Below are positions 10,249 through 22,162 of a stretch of DNA of 64,000 nt, piece by piece. Each line of letters opens with the position of its first letter. The stretch's first letter is position 1. The position numbers and the translations under genes are program-made. Source of the DNA: Grosmannia clavigera kw1407 (lineage: Eukaryota; Ascomycota; Sordariomycetes; Ophiostomatales; Ophiostomataceae); contig NW_014040837.1 of assembly GCF_000143105.1 (NCBI RefSeq), positions 1,612,001 through 1,676,000 of the forward strand, in the 5' to 3' direction. The notes below the pieces were generated by a model, which was not told where the DNA came from, ran no database searches, and saw nothing but the letters and a program-made list of their open reading frames with translations.

Positions 10249-12827
10249 ATGGTTCGGCAGCGAGCGGCAATGTCGACAACACGAGGAGCAACGCCGTCGA
10301 GACTGTCGATGTCCACGTCGCCGCCAGCTTCGGAGAAGTCGCGGCCGTCAGGACTACGCGTATCTCAGCGGCCACCGACGGCCTGCAGAGGTGAGAGCGG
10401 CCGCGAAATGGGGCGTTGGTGCCAAAGCTATGACCATTCGAGCACAATGCGTGCAGTGCAGTGCTGATGGCGGGTGGCTGACCCGGAAGCAGAATGCTCT
10501 CTGCGCAAGGTACGATGCGATAAGCAGACGCCGTGTGGAAGGTGCATGCGGCTATCACGGCGGTGCACGCGCGAGGTGGTGCGAATCAGTAAGTCCCTAT
10601 CGCTACACCGGGAAGAGCTGCAATTCTTGCGAGGACTGCGGTCGCGCCTGGTGGTAGCTGGTAGAAGCGGTAGTAGTGGAGATGACGGGACGCAACAAGG
10701 CAACGACTGGGATATGCGACAGGCAGCCGTAGCGGATATTGATGCTCGCGTGCGGTTGCTGGAGCACGGAAAGGCAGACGACGAGGACGAGGTGGTGGCC
10801 ATGGTGACGCCGAGCCCGGAGGCAGGACCGGAGATGGAACAGCAGCAGCAGCAGGTGAGCTATGGCACGATAAACGGAGCGAACATCCCGAGCACGAGGT
10901 CAGCGCGGCCGTCTATTCCAGTCAATATAGACAGCAGCAGTCAGGCGTCAGTGGTGGTGGCTTTTGAGTTTCTGGCGTGGGGACGAAACATTAAAGGATG
11001 CTTTCCTCACCGGCGATGCAACTGCTATCAGCACCGACGATATTCGGAGCTGGTGTCAATCAACTGCGACGAAGCGTGGGTGGGCCGGCTGGCAATGACG
11101 GTAACAGTGCCAGTAGACGCGGACGTGCTGCTTCCAGCAGCTGTGGCCCGCAAGGTGGTGCAGTTCCACTTGAACCATCTGCACTGGCACCACAACGCGT
11201 TCCACGCGCCAACCTTTCTGGCCCGCTGCCAGCAGTTCTGGAGCACAGGTACGACAGACCATCCTCTGTGGCTGGCGCTGTACCTAGCGGTGTGCAGCGT
11301 GTCGCTGTGGGCGCTGCTGAATGCGGAACGACATCGCGAGGCTCTGGGGCTCGACAACGGCGCCGCTGGTGGCAGCCTCGCCGACCTGAACGAGGCACTG
11401 GTCGAGCGGCAGTTCCAGGCTATGGTGGCCGTTCTGTACGGCGGAAACTTTCTCGAGCACCTATCGCTGTACTCGGTACAGGCTATTGTCATCTCCACGC
11501 ACATCGCCCACAACCTCGACCGCAGCGAGCTCAACGCCACGCTGATTGGTGCAGCAGTGCAGATTGCCCACAGTTTAGGCCTGCACAAGATCTCCGACCC
11601 GCCGACGCTCGAGAACGGTGGCAAGGGCACCGACACGGCTGTTGGCTGGCACGAGCGCGTCGAGATCGAGACCGGCAAGCGCGTGTGGGCTCAGCTGCTG
11701 ATCCAGGACCACTTCCAGATCCCCTTCACAAACAGCTATGGTGGGTGGCGTGTGCTTCGATCGCGATCTGGTATCAGTGCCGGCTAACGATGGCAGCCAT
11801 CAATCCTGAACACTACACTACGCCACTGCCTGAGAATTGCAGCGACTACGACATGGAGCTGCAGGACCCCGACGTGGCCACCAATTCGTCGTATGTTTGC
11901 GTGCTGGCGTGCATGGCCTCTCTGATACCACCGTTTCTGGATGGACTGGGACCGATGTCTGCGCGCAAAACGCCCGCCGAGATGTATGACCACATCCAGG
12001 CCTGCGACCGGGCGATGCGTGTCCACATTGCCAATATCCCCGAATTTCTGCTGCGGAAGGAGGGCGGCGCCACAGCCACGGCCACTTGCCCTGCTTCTTT
12101 GCCCTGGATCCCTCTCGCGCGGCACACGCTGGCCATCAGCGCAGCTGAGATGATTATCATGATTCACCGACCGGTACTGTTTGAGTCGTTGCAAAGTGCG
12201 GCCTTCCGGCCGACAAGGGCCATCTGCGTGTCGGCCGCCGTGACGATCCTGCGGGAGCACGAGCAGGTCATTGCCGCCGGTGTCGTGTCCATCTGGACGC
12301 ACTCGGCTTTCTGTGTCACTGGCGCTGTTGTTCTCGGCCTCGAGCTCTTCCACCGAACCGACCACAGCGACGACACTGCTCACGCCTACCGCCAGATGCT
12401 GGCCCGTGCCTCTAACCGCCTGCACTCACGCCGCTGCGACGCCATCGCCCGCCGCGGTGCCTTGCTCATCGACACCCTGCTGACTGCCGAGGAGGACCTC
12501 GTGCTGCGCATGATGCGAACTGCCCGACGACAGACCGATGCGGCTGCCGAGGACCATCAGCGCGCCATCATCAACGACATGATCGGCAGCCACGAGATCA
12601 TGGCTCGCTTTCTCGCTGGGTCCCTCACGAAGTCGTCTGCCACCGCCGTTGCTTCTGTCAACATCTCTCCACGCGTCACTATAGCCTCTTTAACCAACGG
12701 GCCCAGCACCGAAATCACTATTTCCGGCAGTAACAATGCTCTGCCATCTCTGGACTATGACGCTGCCCATGACTTTGACCTATGGTTCAAAGAGGTTTTT
12801 GCGCCCGTGTACGATCCGATAGTGTAG
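10249..12827 (+). CDS. Zn2Cys6 transcription factor with fungal-specific middle domain
   Basis: Nuclear DNA-binding regulator. The cluster C-x2-C-x6-C-x5-C-x2-C-x6-C (residues about 46-72, CRECSLRKVRC... CGRC... C) is only complete after removing an intron at 10391-10492 (GTGAGA donor, CTGAC branch, GCAG acceptor), which fixes the upstream exon and its start at 10249. A second intron is 11741-11796. The spliced length is 2421 nt, 806 aa. After the cluster come a short linker/coiled-coil segment and a Gln run. Then comes the fungal_trans region with FHLNHLHWHHNAFHAPTF, an AHSLGLHK segment and RVWAQLLIQDH. The C-terminus is Asp/Phe-rich (DFDLWFKEVFAPVYD). Codon use is GC-rich compared with the two transporters upstream. 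By position it could control the neighbouring transporter and methyltransferase genes. The exact frame between residues 230 and 260 is less sure. Confidence 0.87.
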
Positions 12828-13179
12828 GGGGTCATGGTCCATGGTCACGACTTTCGGTTCACAGTTTGAGATTATTGTACCATGATTTGATGCGATTACG
12901 ATTGTGTGCCATCATGATTTGCCATAGGAAGCTATCACTGGTCCCGAAAAAGGAAAGAGCTCTTCGTAGACTTTTAGCCGCCAGCGTGATAGAAATGTGA
13001 TATTTCATTAGGGACGGACAAGACACAGACATATGAAGCGAAAGAGAGGATTAACGATCAAAAGATGATCATAAGCATGCCTGACTTCTAGCAATTTAAC
13101 TTTCCTATTCTTATAATCACCCAGCATAAACAAAAAAAACGCAATCGTGTATTCGCTCCTTCTTCGTTGGGACAGCGTG
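12828..13179. other. Short intergenic region between convergent genes
   Basis: Shared 3' region of the Zn2Cys6 regulator and the HET-domain gene; nothing else recognised. Confidence 0.5.
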
Positions 13180-15545
13180 CTACGATTCTGCTCTCTGGCT
13201 GATTTTCTTGATCTCAGCCCAGTTATAGTCCTCAACTCCGTACACTTTCTGTTTCTTCAACAGGATCATTGCAGAGTTGTTATCAGCGACGAGCGGCCCA
13301 CAGCCGAAAAATTCCTGCTCTTTTCTGAGCCTCCATGTGGACCGCCTATCGGCGTAGTCTGAAGTTAAGACGGGGAAGATGTCCTCGGCAATGCGATCGC
13401 TCATCGCTGCCTGCACTGGATCTGGAAGATGCTCCTCTGGTCGCTCAGGCTCGGCGTCAGGATCAAAGGGCTCAACAACCCATGCCCGTTTCTGCCACAG
13501 CGGCTGGCTGGCCAGTACGACCGGGACGGCAATCCATGACCGGTTAGACGGAGCTGCAGTGATGGCCCAGTCGTCGGGCCCCGTCTGGATACGGCGAGGC
13601 ATGAGAGTCAGGAACTTCAGCCTGTCATCCAGAATGCAGGCGACGAAGCGGATCGTCACTTCTAGGTAGTCATTTCTGCGGCTGTCACCCTCTTGGATGT
13701 TCAGGTAGGAGAGTAGCTGGGTTGCAGCCGCTGTGACGTCACTGTTGTGAGTCCCTCCGAGCTCTCCATGCATCCAAGGCTGTGTCCCGTTCGTGCCAGT
13801 GCTCATGACATCAGGAAAGCGCCTAATCCAATCAATGCCACAGTCCATAGCCAGGGCTAAAAGCGTCTGCCGAAAAGTGCTCATGGGACTCCCTGGACGA
13901 TCGCCCCTTACTTTAGTCATCACATCTGACATGCGTTCGATCATCTCAGCAACTTTGGCATCGGTCGGCATAGGCCCGGAGTTCTCTGCCAGAATGCGCT
14001 CAGCTTTCCCAAGTGAATTATCTGACCCCATGAGCGGGCGACCCGTCATTAGCAGTCTAGTTCGATGTACTCTCTGGTCACCGCGGTGATGGAATTAGTA
14101 AGACCGCTTGGCTGTCTATCGTCAACAACACCGCTGATCGGGTCGGTCACCCAGGAAACTGTCATCGTTCCCTCCCCAACATGGTCTAGAATCCGCAGCT
14201 TCTTTCCGATCAGTAGAAGCGGCACGACATCGCCGACTGCAATAGCGATAGCAGAGAATATCCAGACAAAGTCGCCCTTGTCGGTTATATTGCCGCTATA
14301 TGTGAGAGGAATTCCAGCTGTATTGAGTGCAATTGACACCAAGTCACAAGCATTGAGGCAGCCAAACGGTATGAGGCTGACCATGTGTTGCGTGGGTGCA
14401 ACATTTGCTGCGCCAGGCCTGCCCAGGAGACGGTGGATCCGAGACCAGCGCTGACGAAGCGTCTGTAAATTCGGGTCATTCAGGAAGCCAAAGTACTCCT
14501 CCGACGCAACCGGAGGGTCGGGGTCTGAGTCCAACAGGCAGAGAGAGAAGTAATGGACGAAGCGAAACTGGAAAGCAAGGACCAGGCAATTGCTGCCAAA
14601 ACAGAGAAAGAGTGGGTTGTCCGTCTTTCCATGAGTCACCACACGGCTCTCGTGAGCACACCAGGCTCGGGAAAACCATCGAGCGCTGAGTAGACGATTT
14701 GCAAACGGCACAGATGCGTCCGTGATACGCGTCCTCTCATCAGCTGGCAGAGCGGCAATACGGGCGGGGAAGCAACCTGCGACGAAGTCTCTCTTCTCGT
14801 CTCCCTCAAGTTCGCGAGTCTTCACCTCGGCGCACATGTCGGCGTAGAAGCCAGCGTAGGCCAGTCCAGCTGCCTCCTCATCCGCCTCCAGCTGCACGTT
14901 CTCGAGAAGGATGACGATGCGGCGCGCTGAGCTGTAGATAACGTCCATGGCTCCGATGGCGACCATCTTCTCATCCTCGTCTGACTGGTTAATGCACAGC
15001 TTGTCCAGCCACACACCCTCATCTGGGCTTTCCCGAATATTAGGCATACCCATTATGGCATCCACCATGGGCTTGGAAATCTCCCATGACGGATAGATCG
15101 GCTGGGCAGCCGGAGCGAGCGGCCAGTCCGCATAGTGCCAGCAGTAGCTGATGGCGATAAACGATGGCACCGTGTAGGTTGTCGGCCTCTGAGGACAGAG
15201 CATGCACAGCGTCAGGCCGGACAGGGCATTCTGCTTGGCGTGAAAGTGGTCGGCAAGCTCTGCATTGAGCTGGCGCAGTCTAGCCAGAATAGCAGGGGCC
15301 TCTGCCTGACGGTGACGGATGCCGTCCAGAGTGTCCGAGAGGAGGCGGTCTCGACTCTTTGCACCGAGTGTCACAAGTGTCTGTTCCATTTCAAAGCAAG
15401 CAGCAGCAAGGAGGCCTTCTTTGTCTAGGTTGAAAATGCCTGCTCGGCCAGGCGGGTGGACAAGATGCCACAACACACAATTATGGATGCATGGCATCGT
15501 ATTTCGTATCGGCCTGAGGCTTACGGGGTAAGCGAGGATTGGCAC
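13180..15545 (-). CDS. HET-domain (heterokaryon incompatibility) protein, frame interrupted
   Basis: Member of the fungal HET family, linked to non-self recognition and programmed cell death; the function here is inferred only from the domain. The 5' part (15545 or Met at 15497, down to the stop at 14051-14049) contains FIAISYCW, WLDKLCINQSDEDEK, the IYSSARRIVILLE segment and RWFSRAWCAHE, the three blocks of the HET domain. It then has two hydrophobic stretches and reaches REYIELD. The next open frame starts at 14049 with the overlap TAATG and reads on as LMTGRPLMGSDNSLGKAERI up to the stop at 13180. The join of the two frames is what I would expect from an uninterrupted relative, so a one-base indel near 14050 is more likely than two genes. 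An unrecognised intron cannot be excluded. Confidence 0.75.
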
Positions 15546-15797
15546 CTGCCAAGAGCGCCAAGGCAGATTGCATGACGCCTAGCCAGCTTGGGCTACTACG
15601 AGTCATAGTTCTGAGGGTGCGCTTTCCAGTTTCTCTTATTTAAATGGACACATGGGAGAAGACCTCTGACACGTGGCCTGTGTATTCTTGGTCGTTGAGC
15701 TAGCAGGTACCAAAGCCACCTTCTCTTTCTGACTGTGGGCACGCACTGTAATATATATAGCGTCCACGATCCTGTCAACCCGAAATCTAAGCAATCC

Positions 15798-17398
15798 CTA
15801 AGCCAGATCGCACTCGATCACGTTCTCTACGTCAGACTGCCCGCATTTCCAAAACTTGACAATCTTCAGCTTGCTACCGTTCCCCTCAATCATCTGGTGC
15901 CAGTTGTCCTCCGTGCGTTCCAGTGCCGATAGCTGTGTCATCATAAGGATATCACCCGCTGTAGCCTCCCAATACGCGCCTGTTCGTGGTATCACGCAGT
16001 CAAAGATCAGCAACTTGCTGTAGCCCGGCTTCATAGCGTCCGCCAAACGTGCCAGGATCTTTTGGCACATGTCATCTGGCCAGTCATGCATTATGGAGTG
16101 CATGAAGTAGGCCCGAGCGCCCTTGACAGGCTGCTCTGCCAAGAAGTCGTGGCCCATAAGCTGAATCGAGGAGTCGATATCCTTGACGTCACTGATCACG
16201 ACTGGTAGATCTTGAAGGATCAATTTCTGTGGAAAAGTTGTCAGAAATCGGGATGTTTTTTCAGGGCAGGAGTAATCCGGGCCTGCTTACACCAGGGTGG
16301 CTCGGGTAGAGCTTCTTGAAAGCGTTGATATCGTGGCCTAGGCCGCCAGCCACGTCTACAACCAACGGCGCATCTGGAGAGGTATCCGCGCCGACGAACA
16401 GCGGCTTCTCAACCGGGTAGAGCGACGGATGCATCCACGCGGATGCACCCACGGCAGCCGACCTTGCCGGTAGCCACCCACTACAGAAGATGGAGTCAGT
16501 TACACGGCCTCTCAACTCTACCCTCTACTCGTTGCACGAACTGTGATGATTTGTATGGGGGCCGAGGCCGACCGACCGCAGGTACTCGAAGCAGTTTGGC
16601 AGGTCAGTTTTATAGGAGGCATGCATGGCCGTGTGGGCAGCATCAATTGGGTTCCGCCATTGTGTTTCGCGTAGAAACTTGTTAAACTCGATGTGGCTGC
16701 GGCCGATTCCGCCGAGGCTGCAGCAGAAGACGTTAGCCAGCCGTTGCGAGTGGGGGCTTCTTCTTTATCGCAGGCTTTACTTACACAGAAACATAGCCGT
16801 CGCCGATGACGTCCAGGCTCAGCGCCTTGGAAAAATTGCTAGGCCTGTACTCGTCTTGCGCCGTTTCCTCCAAGTGGCCCATGGCACAAACATGGCGCAT
16901 CAAACGGCCTGTGCATTACAGCGCAGGAATGTTAGCCTAGCCTTCGACGACAAATGAATCGGTTCTTAGTTCATAAGACACAAGCACGGACCGAGAAGCA
17001 CGGGATCTATCCCTAGCGGCTTGGCAAGATCTTCAACCCTCTGAGGCGTATTCACACCATTGGCCACCATGAGTTTCCAAAGCCCAATGTCTACTCCCGT
17101 AATCAGGGCGGCGTTCAGTCCGGACTAATCATCAAAAGTCAAAACAACCTAACAGAGTAAAAGTTTGGAGAAGATTTACATTGGCCCAAATGTGCTGCAC
17201 CATCTGTTCGCGAGGTGTAAGAAGTGCCTGCATGAGGTTGCGGGCTTTGACTATGAGCTGATGGCGAGTTTCCTGGCTACACCCAATCAAGTCTTTACTC
17301 AACACATTGATGTCTTTGATCCGCTGCGGCACAGATTCCATATCGGTAGGCTTGATGGCCAGGGTAAGGTCGATCGTATCAGCCATGTTGCGAAGCAT
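15798..17398 (-). pseudogene. SAM-dependent O-methyltransferase (class II type), frame broken
   Basis: Fungal O-methyltransferase of the plant-caffeate/sterigmatocystin type. N-terminal exons encode a dimerisation region (ADTIDLTLAIK... SGLNAALITGVDIGLWKLM... GRLMRHVCAMGHLEETA). The SAM site is VVDVAGGLGHDI. LILQDLPVVI and the acid/base segment MHSIMHDWPDD follow, and the protein ends ENVIECDLA. Several introns read cleanly (about 17111-17162, 16907-16996, 16723-16786, 16224-16288). The segment GGYRQGRLPW is thrown out of frame with HPSLYPVEKP by a 14-bp tandem duplication (16426-16439 and 16440-16453). Removing one copy would rejoin the frames. Just upstream, a run of five C also seems to separate FEYLRSVGLG from its continuation. 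The gene is probably inactive. It belongs to the left metabolite-like neighbourhood. Confidence 0.7.
16426..16453. repeat. 14-bp tandem duplication inside the O-methyltransferase
   Basis: CGGATGCATCCACG and CGGATGCACCCACG lie head to tail with one mismatch. The shift of 14 bases breaks the reading frame. Confidence 0.85.
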
Positions 17399-18640
17399 TG
17401 TCAGCGGTAACGAACTTGGAAAAACTTCAATTGAATAATTGGTTGAAAATAATAACAATGTGAGAATCTACGGTAGTTCACCGGTCTCCTACTCTGCCGG
17501 GGAACGCTGAATATAAGGATTCTAGGCACTGATTAAGTACCGCTGTTTCTTCACCAAAAGAAGTGTCGGAAATAATACAATACGGAATAGATGTAACCTG
17601 TTCATTGTCTACCCCGGGCTAAGCCGGCCGCTTGGCCTGCCGACCGTGCAGTATCGTGGGGCCACTAAGGGAATAGCAGTGGCCTCTTTTGGTCTAATTC
17701 CGTACTCCGTATACTCGTACGAGTACTGGCCAGGCCCATTGGCCCTTCACAACTTGGAAGAACCCGCTGGGACCCGTTTCTCCGCTGGTGGCTACCACTA
17801 ATAAGCATTATTGGCCGCATTAGTGTACTTGTACTACAAAGCTAAAGCTCTTGTCACATATAAAGCCAAGAGATCAGAAAGCACAAGCCTACGTCGTAAT
17901 CATATCTTCCTATTCGGTCTGGTAGCCCGGAATGGCTTTTCCGGCTTCCCTGATGCCCCCTAGGAATAGCATTCATCTGTACTCCTGGCCCTCATATAAT
18001 GCCTTGCTCATCAAACCTACGACGTAAGCGCCCTTCAGGGTTACATTCGCCCCAGGGAAGTCGGATGTGATAATCCGGCGCCGTAAGAGGAAAATCTTGC
18101 GCCGGGCTCTTCCATTTACAGCTCTCTCGTATGAATAAAAGTCTCCGACCCGTACGGAGTACTTTTCCAACACTACCCCGTATACGGAGTACACGAGCAC
18201 ATTATACTATGTAGGAACAACTCCATTTGTACGCTTCTGCCAGGGATCCCATTCATTTATGGACCTATTGCAAGACCGTACTCCGTACGGAGTTTACAGA
18301 GTATGTCAGATGCAGGTAGAATAATATTGACATCATGAGAATTACGGAGTAGATGTTCACAATTTTGAGTATTGGACAAGTCCTGCAACGAAAAGGTCAC
18401 AGTCGCAGGTCTCGGTGTTTTGGAGTATGGTGAAGAGAAGAACACCAAGTTCTAATCTATAGTTGTCACGGTGAGGAGCAGTTGTATCGTTGCTCTTCGT
18501 GCTACCGGAGTTTATTAGCTCCTAGGAGCCCCGACATCTGTGTATCTACCACAAACCTCGAATATCCTCCATCATCACCGTCTTCGGGTTTGTTCTTGTT
18601 CGTGTCTGTTCTATTCATTCGCTAGCTTGCATCCACCAAG
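17399..18640. other. Intergenic with TACGGAGTA-type palindromes
   Basis: No gene is seen. Several copies of the dispersed palindromic word occur (near 17700, 18150, 18180, 18280 and 18340). Confidence 0.6.
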
Positions 18641-20102
18641 ATGCTACAAGATAAGGGACCCCTGATTATTATTGTTTGCTGGACCTTTACAACACTCGCT
18701 ATTCTGTTCGTCTGTTGTCGCCTGTTTGTCCGCTCCGTGGTACATCGCATGCTCTACATCGATGACTACTGGATCATCTTCTCGGTTGTACGTCTGGACG
18801 TATTTATTAAGTCAGGTCTAGCGTCGAGCGAGCGGCTGACTGTCTCTATTACGCTTGAAACCAGATATGTGCTATCTTATCAAACGTATTGGTCACAATA
18901 TTGGTGTATTGGGGAAACGGTAAACACTTCACCGAGCTCAACCTAGAGCAGAAACAAAATGCGACGAAATGGATGATAGCTGCATATTTTCCGGGCATCG
19001 AAACTCTTGGGTTTCCCAAGTTAGCTGTCATATCACTACTTGCTCGCTTTCTTTCTCCCAGCAAAATCCACATTTACGCCTTATGGAAAATGGGTACTGT
19101 AAATTGTATGTCGCTCACAGCGATGGTGTTGACGTTGATTCTGTAATGTTCGCCACCAAGATCACTGTGGGATTATTCCGTTAAGGGGACCTGTATAGCT
19201 CATAGCACACTGGAAGGGTTGGCTTTTTGGGCAAGCAGTACGCACCGACCCCCGTCAATGTATCAGTTTGGATGATGGCCACTAACCTATCAACCTGAAA
19301 TAGCATTCTCTGCCATTCTCGACTTCTACCTGGCAATCTATCCTTCTACCGTACTTTGGAAACTTCAAATGCCGCTGCAGAAGAAGCTCGGACTTACATG
19401 TGCTCTCGGAATGGGAATTTTGTAGGTGCACAAGTCTAGTGGCCTTCAACATTCCGAATTCTGCTGATGCAATCCAAGGTCTGGATGTATTGCAATCGTC
19501 AAAGCAACCGGCGTGCCAACTCTTCTCAGCACGGATGTGACGTGTGAGTTCAAAAGTCCACTTCGCATACGGGCGTGTCAAGCTAATATGTAAAAAAAAG
19601 ACGAGCTGTGCAACCCATTGTACTGGACATCGTGAGTACTGCCCGTATCCAAACTTGCTCCCCCTTCCAGGCGCCGTATGACTAACAGCACGTCAATAAT
19701 AGCATAGAGGGTAATGTGATTATTATGGCCGCCTGTATCCCAATACTTTAGCCACTTGTCGAAATGGTCAAAACACGCAGTCTTCCATCAAGCAAGAAGC
19801 GTTCTGGAAACAACGGCCACTACTCAAATGTCAGCAAGCAGAGAGTTCCTCCACCGGACCCGATTGAGCTACAGAGCAAGCCAAGAAAAAAGACGGATGC
19901 ATATGGCTTCACTATTTGCGATAGAGACAGCGAAGGAAACATTGTCGGCCCTGACAAGCAGACCTCAACCACGTGTTACCAACGCCGGAGCGGGATATAC
20001 ACACGTTCGGACGGTATTATGAAAACAAATGCCATCACCGTTGCGTACGATAAAGGCGAGGAAGGCCCGACGTCAGCAACTACACGATGGGCAGCGGTAT
20101 AA
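18641..20102 (+). pseudogene. Pth11-like / rhodopsin-domain membrane receptor, inactivated by nonsense changes
   Basis: Seven-helix membrane protein of the fungal rhodopsin-domain (DUF3468/Pth11-related) family. Recognisable blocks in order are the first helices with YIDDYWIIFSV, then ICAILSNVLVTILVYWGNG, GFPKLAVISLLARFL, CSPPRSLWDYSVKGTC, AFSAILDFYLAIYP, LQMPLQKKLGL, CIAIVK, and YWTSIEGNVIIMAACIP. A basic, Ser-rich cytoplasmic tail follows, ending RWAAV. Introns can be placed between the blocks (for example about 18790-18864, 19532-19591 and 19633-19703). Two stops interrupt otherwise clean reading: TAA at 19144-19146, where relatives have Gln before CSPPR, and TAG at 19749-19751 in CIPIL-stop-PLVEM, again where Gln is usual. 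Both fit C-to-T change in a CA context. Family assignment is fairly sure; inactivity is inferred. Confidence 0.65.
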
Positions 20103-20410
20103 GCTTTTTCGCCCTCCCGCATGGGGTGGGCGGCAATTTCTCTTTCATATGAGTAAAAAAGAACCGCGCGTACTTCTGAATCAATATCAAAGTTCAATAC
20201 ACCTCCCATCATTCTTTCTCATCCCTTCACCGAAACTCCTTCTTAGCGTACCCATAAGAAAACACTATCAAGCCACTGCTAGCTTGTATAAACAGAGACT
20301 GCTGGAGACCGGCCAGATACTTTTTTTCCTCTGCTTTTTGACGCCAGAAAGCTGCATATGACAGCGACTATGCAACTCCCAGAAGGAAAAATAGGCCCTT
20401 ATTACAAGCA

Positions 20411-21408
20411 TCATAGTACAGATATTGCACAAACAATTGGGTCTCTGGTAGCAAATCCTGCAGCGTTCCGACCAAGTGCGTGAGAGTATTTATAAGCTGT
20501 CATAGCTAGTTTACAGTGAAAGCGCATAAAGGTCTTTTCTTTTTTCAATAGGACGTTAACGCACCTCTGTACCACATGGCGTGCCATGGAATTACCCAGA
20601 CAACTTCTCTGCAAGGACGGTCTGGTCAATGGCCGACATGTCAGCGACGCCGTAAACCGATCCGATGGAGGGCACGCGATAGATGAGATATGTCGCCACA
20701 GCACGTTCTAAAGATGAAGTTCGAGTCAGCGTTTTGTGTGTGTGTCCGAAGCCATCACTGAGGTTCTCACCTTCGACTCTGCATGCTTCAATGGAGCTGG
20801 AGAAGCTTGCCGGATACGGCATCCTGACTGTAGCCGTCGGTAGTAGAGTATGCAGCATACGTCCACGATGCAACAGCCAGGACGACAACTGCGGCAGGGT
20901 CCCGTACCCAAGTCGAGAAGACCAGAATATCATTATAATGCCTGCAGTCAAGCCTCCGAGTGACATTGCCCCAAATGAGGCCACGAGGTGGTGTCCGGCA
21001 ACAGATGCTGAGTCTAGTAGCACGACCTGGTTAAATAGCGGCAAGAGGAAGAGGAATTGTTGTCCATGATTAGCAGTGATACAGCCACGGCATTAATCCA
21101 AAGACATCTCTGATTAACCTACCCCGCATCCAGAAACGCCTAAACAGACATTGGCCACGAGTAAGGACACCCCTGCTCTCCCACGAAGCATCCTCATCGG
21201 CAGTAGTGGCGCAGCTGTCGTACGAGCCTCTACAGCAAGAAAGGCTCCCAATAGCAGCAGGCCCCCGCGAATGCTCTCGCACGCCCGGGTGGGTCTGCTG
21301 CAAGTAGAAGAGATAGTCCTGCGATATAAGTGTGGCGGTGGCAAAATCAGCAATTGCCACACAAGCGTGCAAAGGACTGGTTGGGCCTTCATTTGTCACT
21401 CTACTCAA
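20411..21408 (-). pseudogene. Relic of a DHA2-type MFS drug transporter
   Basis: Fragments of a 14-helix major facilitator of the Fnx1/Vba type appear in changing frames. They are a helix plus APLLPMRMLRGRAGVSLLVA (near 21200), FLFLLPLFNQVVLLDSASV and GAMSLGGLTAGIIM (near 21050-20950), then PSIGSVYGVADMSAIDQTVL (near 20650) and a C-terminal tail. Order and spacing fit the C-terminal half of the family, but stops and frame changes separate the blocks and the N-terminal half is not recognisable. I treat it as decayed. Confidence 0.5.
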
Positions 21409-22162
21409 CAGAAGCTCTGGCGGTTGGTACGAAAATGATAGCCCGTTCGGTCACCGCAAGTATACCCAAAAGAGGGATGTATACGGAGTACATGCACCTC
21501 GATATGGGTAATGATTGGAAAATGTCGGCCGGGCTCAACACTGGCCCGAAATAGCCTCACAATTTGCAAGCGTGACATCGCGCTGAGATCAAGCGTGCAG
21601 GTTCGAAGCAGCGACAATCAGAGTGCTATACGGAGTAAGTGGATGGTACCATAGCTCGTGACACAGGCAATAACAGTTGTACCTGCGTGCACGGCAAGAT
21701 AAATCAGCTGTCGCCGTACAGCGGAAGCTCGAGTCGCGAGGCACAGCCACAGTTGAAGCCACAGAGGCCTTGCGAGGCTGTTCTCGGCATCACGAGTCGC
21801 AGACCCACTTAACTGTTGATAGTATTTACTGAAGACAAAGAGCACTGTGCATACACGGTGTATTTTGCGCCCAACTTCTCACGCAATCACAGTGTGATGT
21901 GTAAGGTCTCCACTTTTGATAGCAAGAGGTTCGAAAAAAAAGAGAACCGGCAGGCACCAACTCCAATGCGATGCGCAACCGTCCAGCAAAGCGCAGGTGA
22001 CTCAGAAGTCTTCAGCATCTACACATAACCTGTCACAACAAATAGCAGTGTCTGTGTCTTTCATCTTTAGCATACTTGCCAATTCCTTCTGCAGCCGTCG
22101 CGTTTCCTCCACAGGCGACTCATCCCCGCTTTCAACCCCACAAACATCAAGACAACGAGACG
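21409..22162. other. Intergenic, no gene seen
   Basis: Contains two short TACGGAGTA words (near 21480 and 21628) and unsupported small open frames. It may hold the unrecognisable N-terminal remains of the transporter relic. The right end is the promoter of the tryptophan synthase gene. Confidence 0.5.

Noticed and set aside
10998..12827. Long alternative frame (609 aa) over the Zn2Cys6 regulator
   Set aside because: Its first part is Arg/Gly/Ser-rich frame shadow in GC-rich DNA. Only its second part, joined by the intron at 11741-11796, is the true regulator C-terminus.
14049..14051. Two separate overlapping genes with a TAATG junction
   Set aside because: The two products together match one HET-type protein and the second alone lacks an own domain start, so a broken single gene is preferred.
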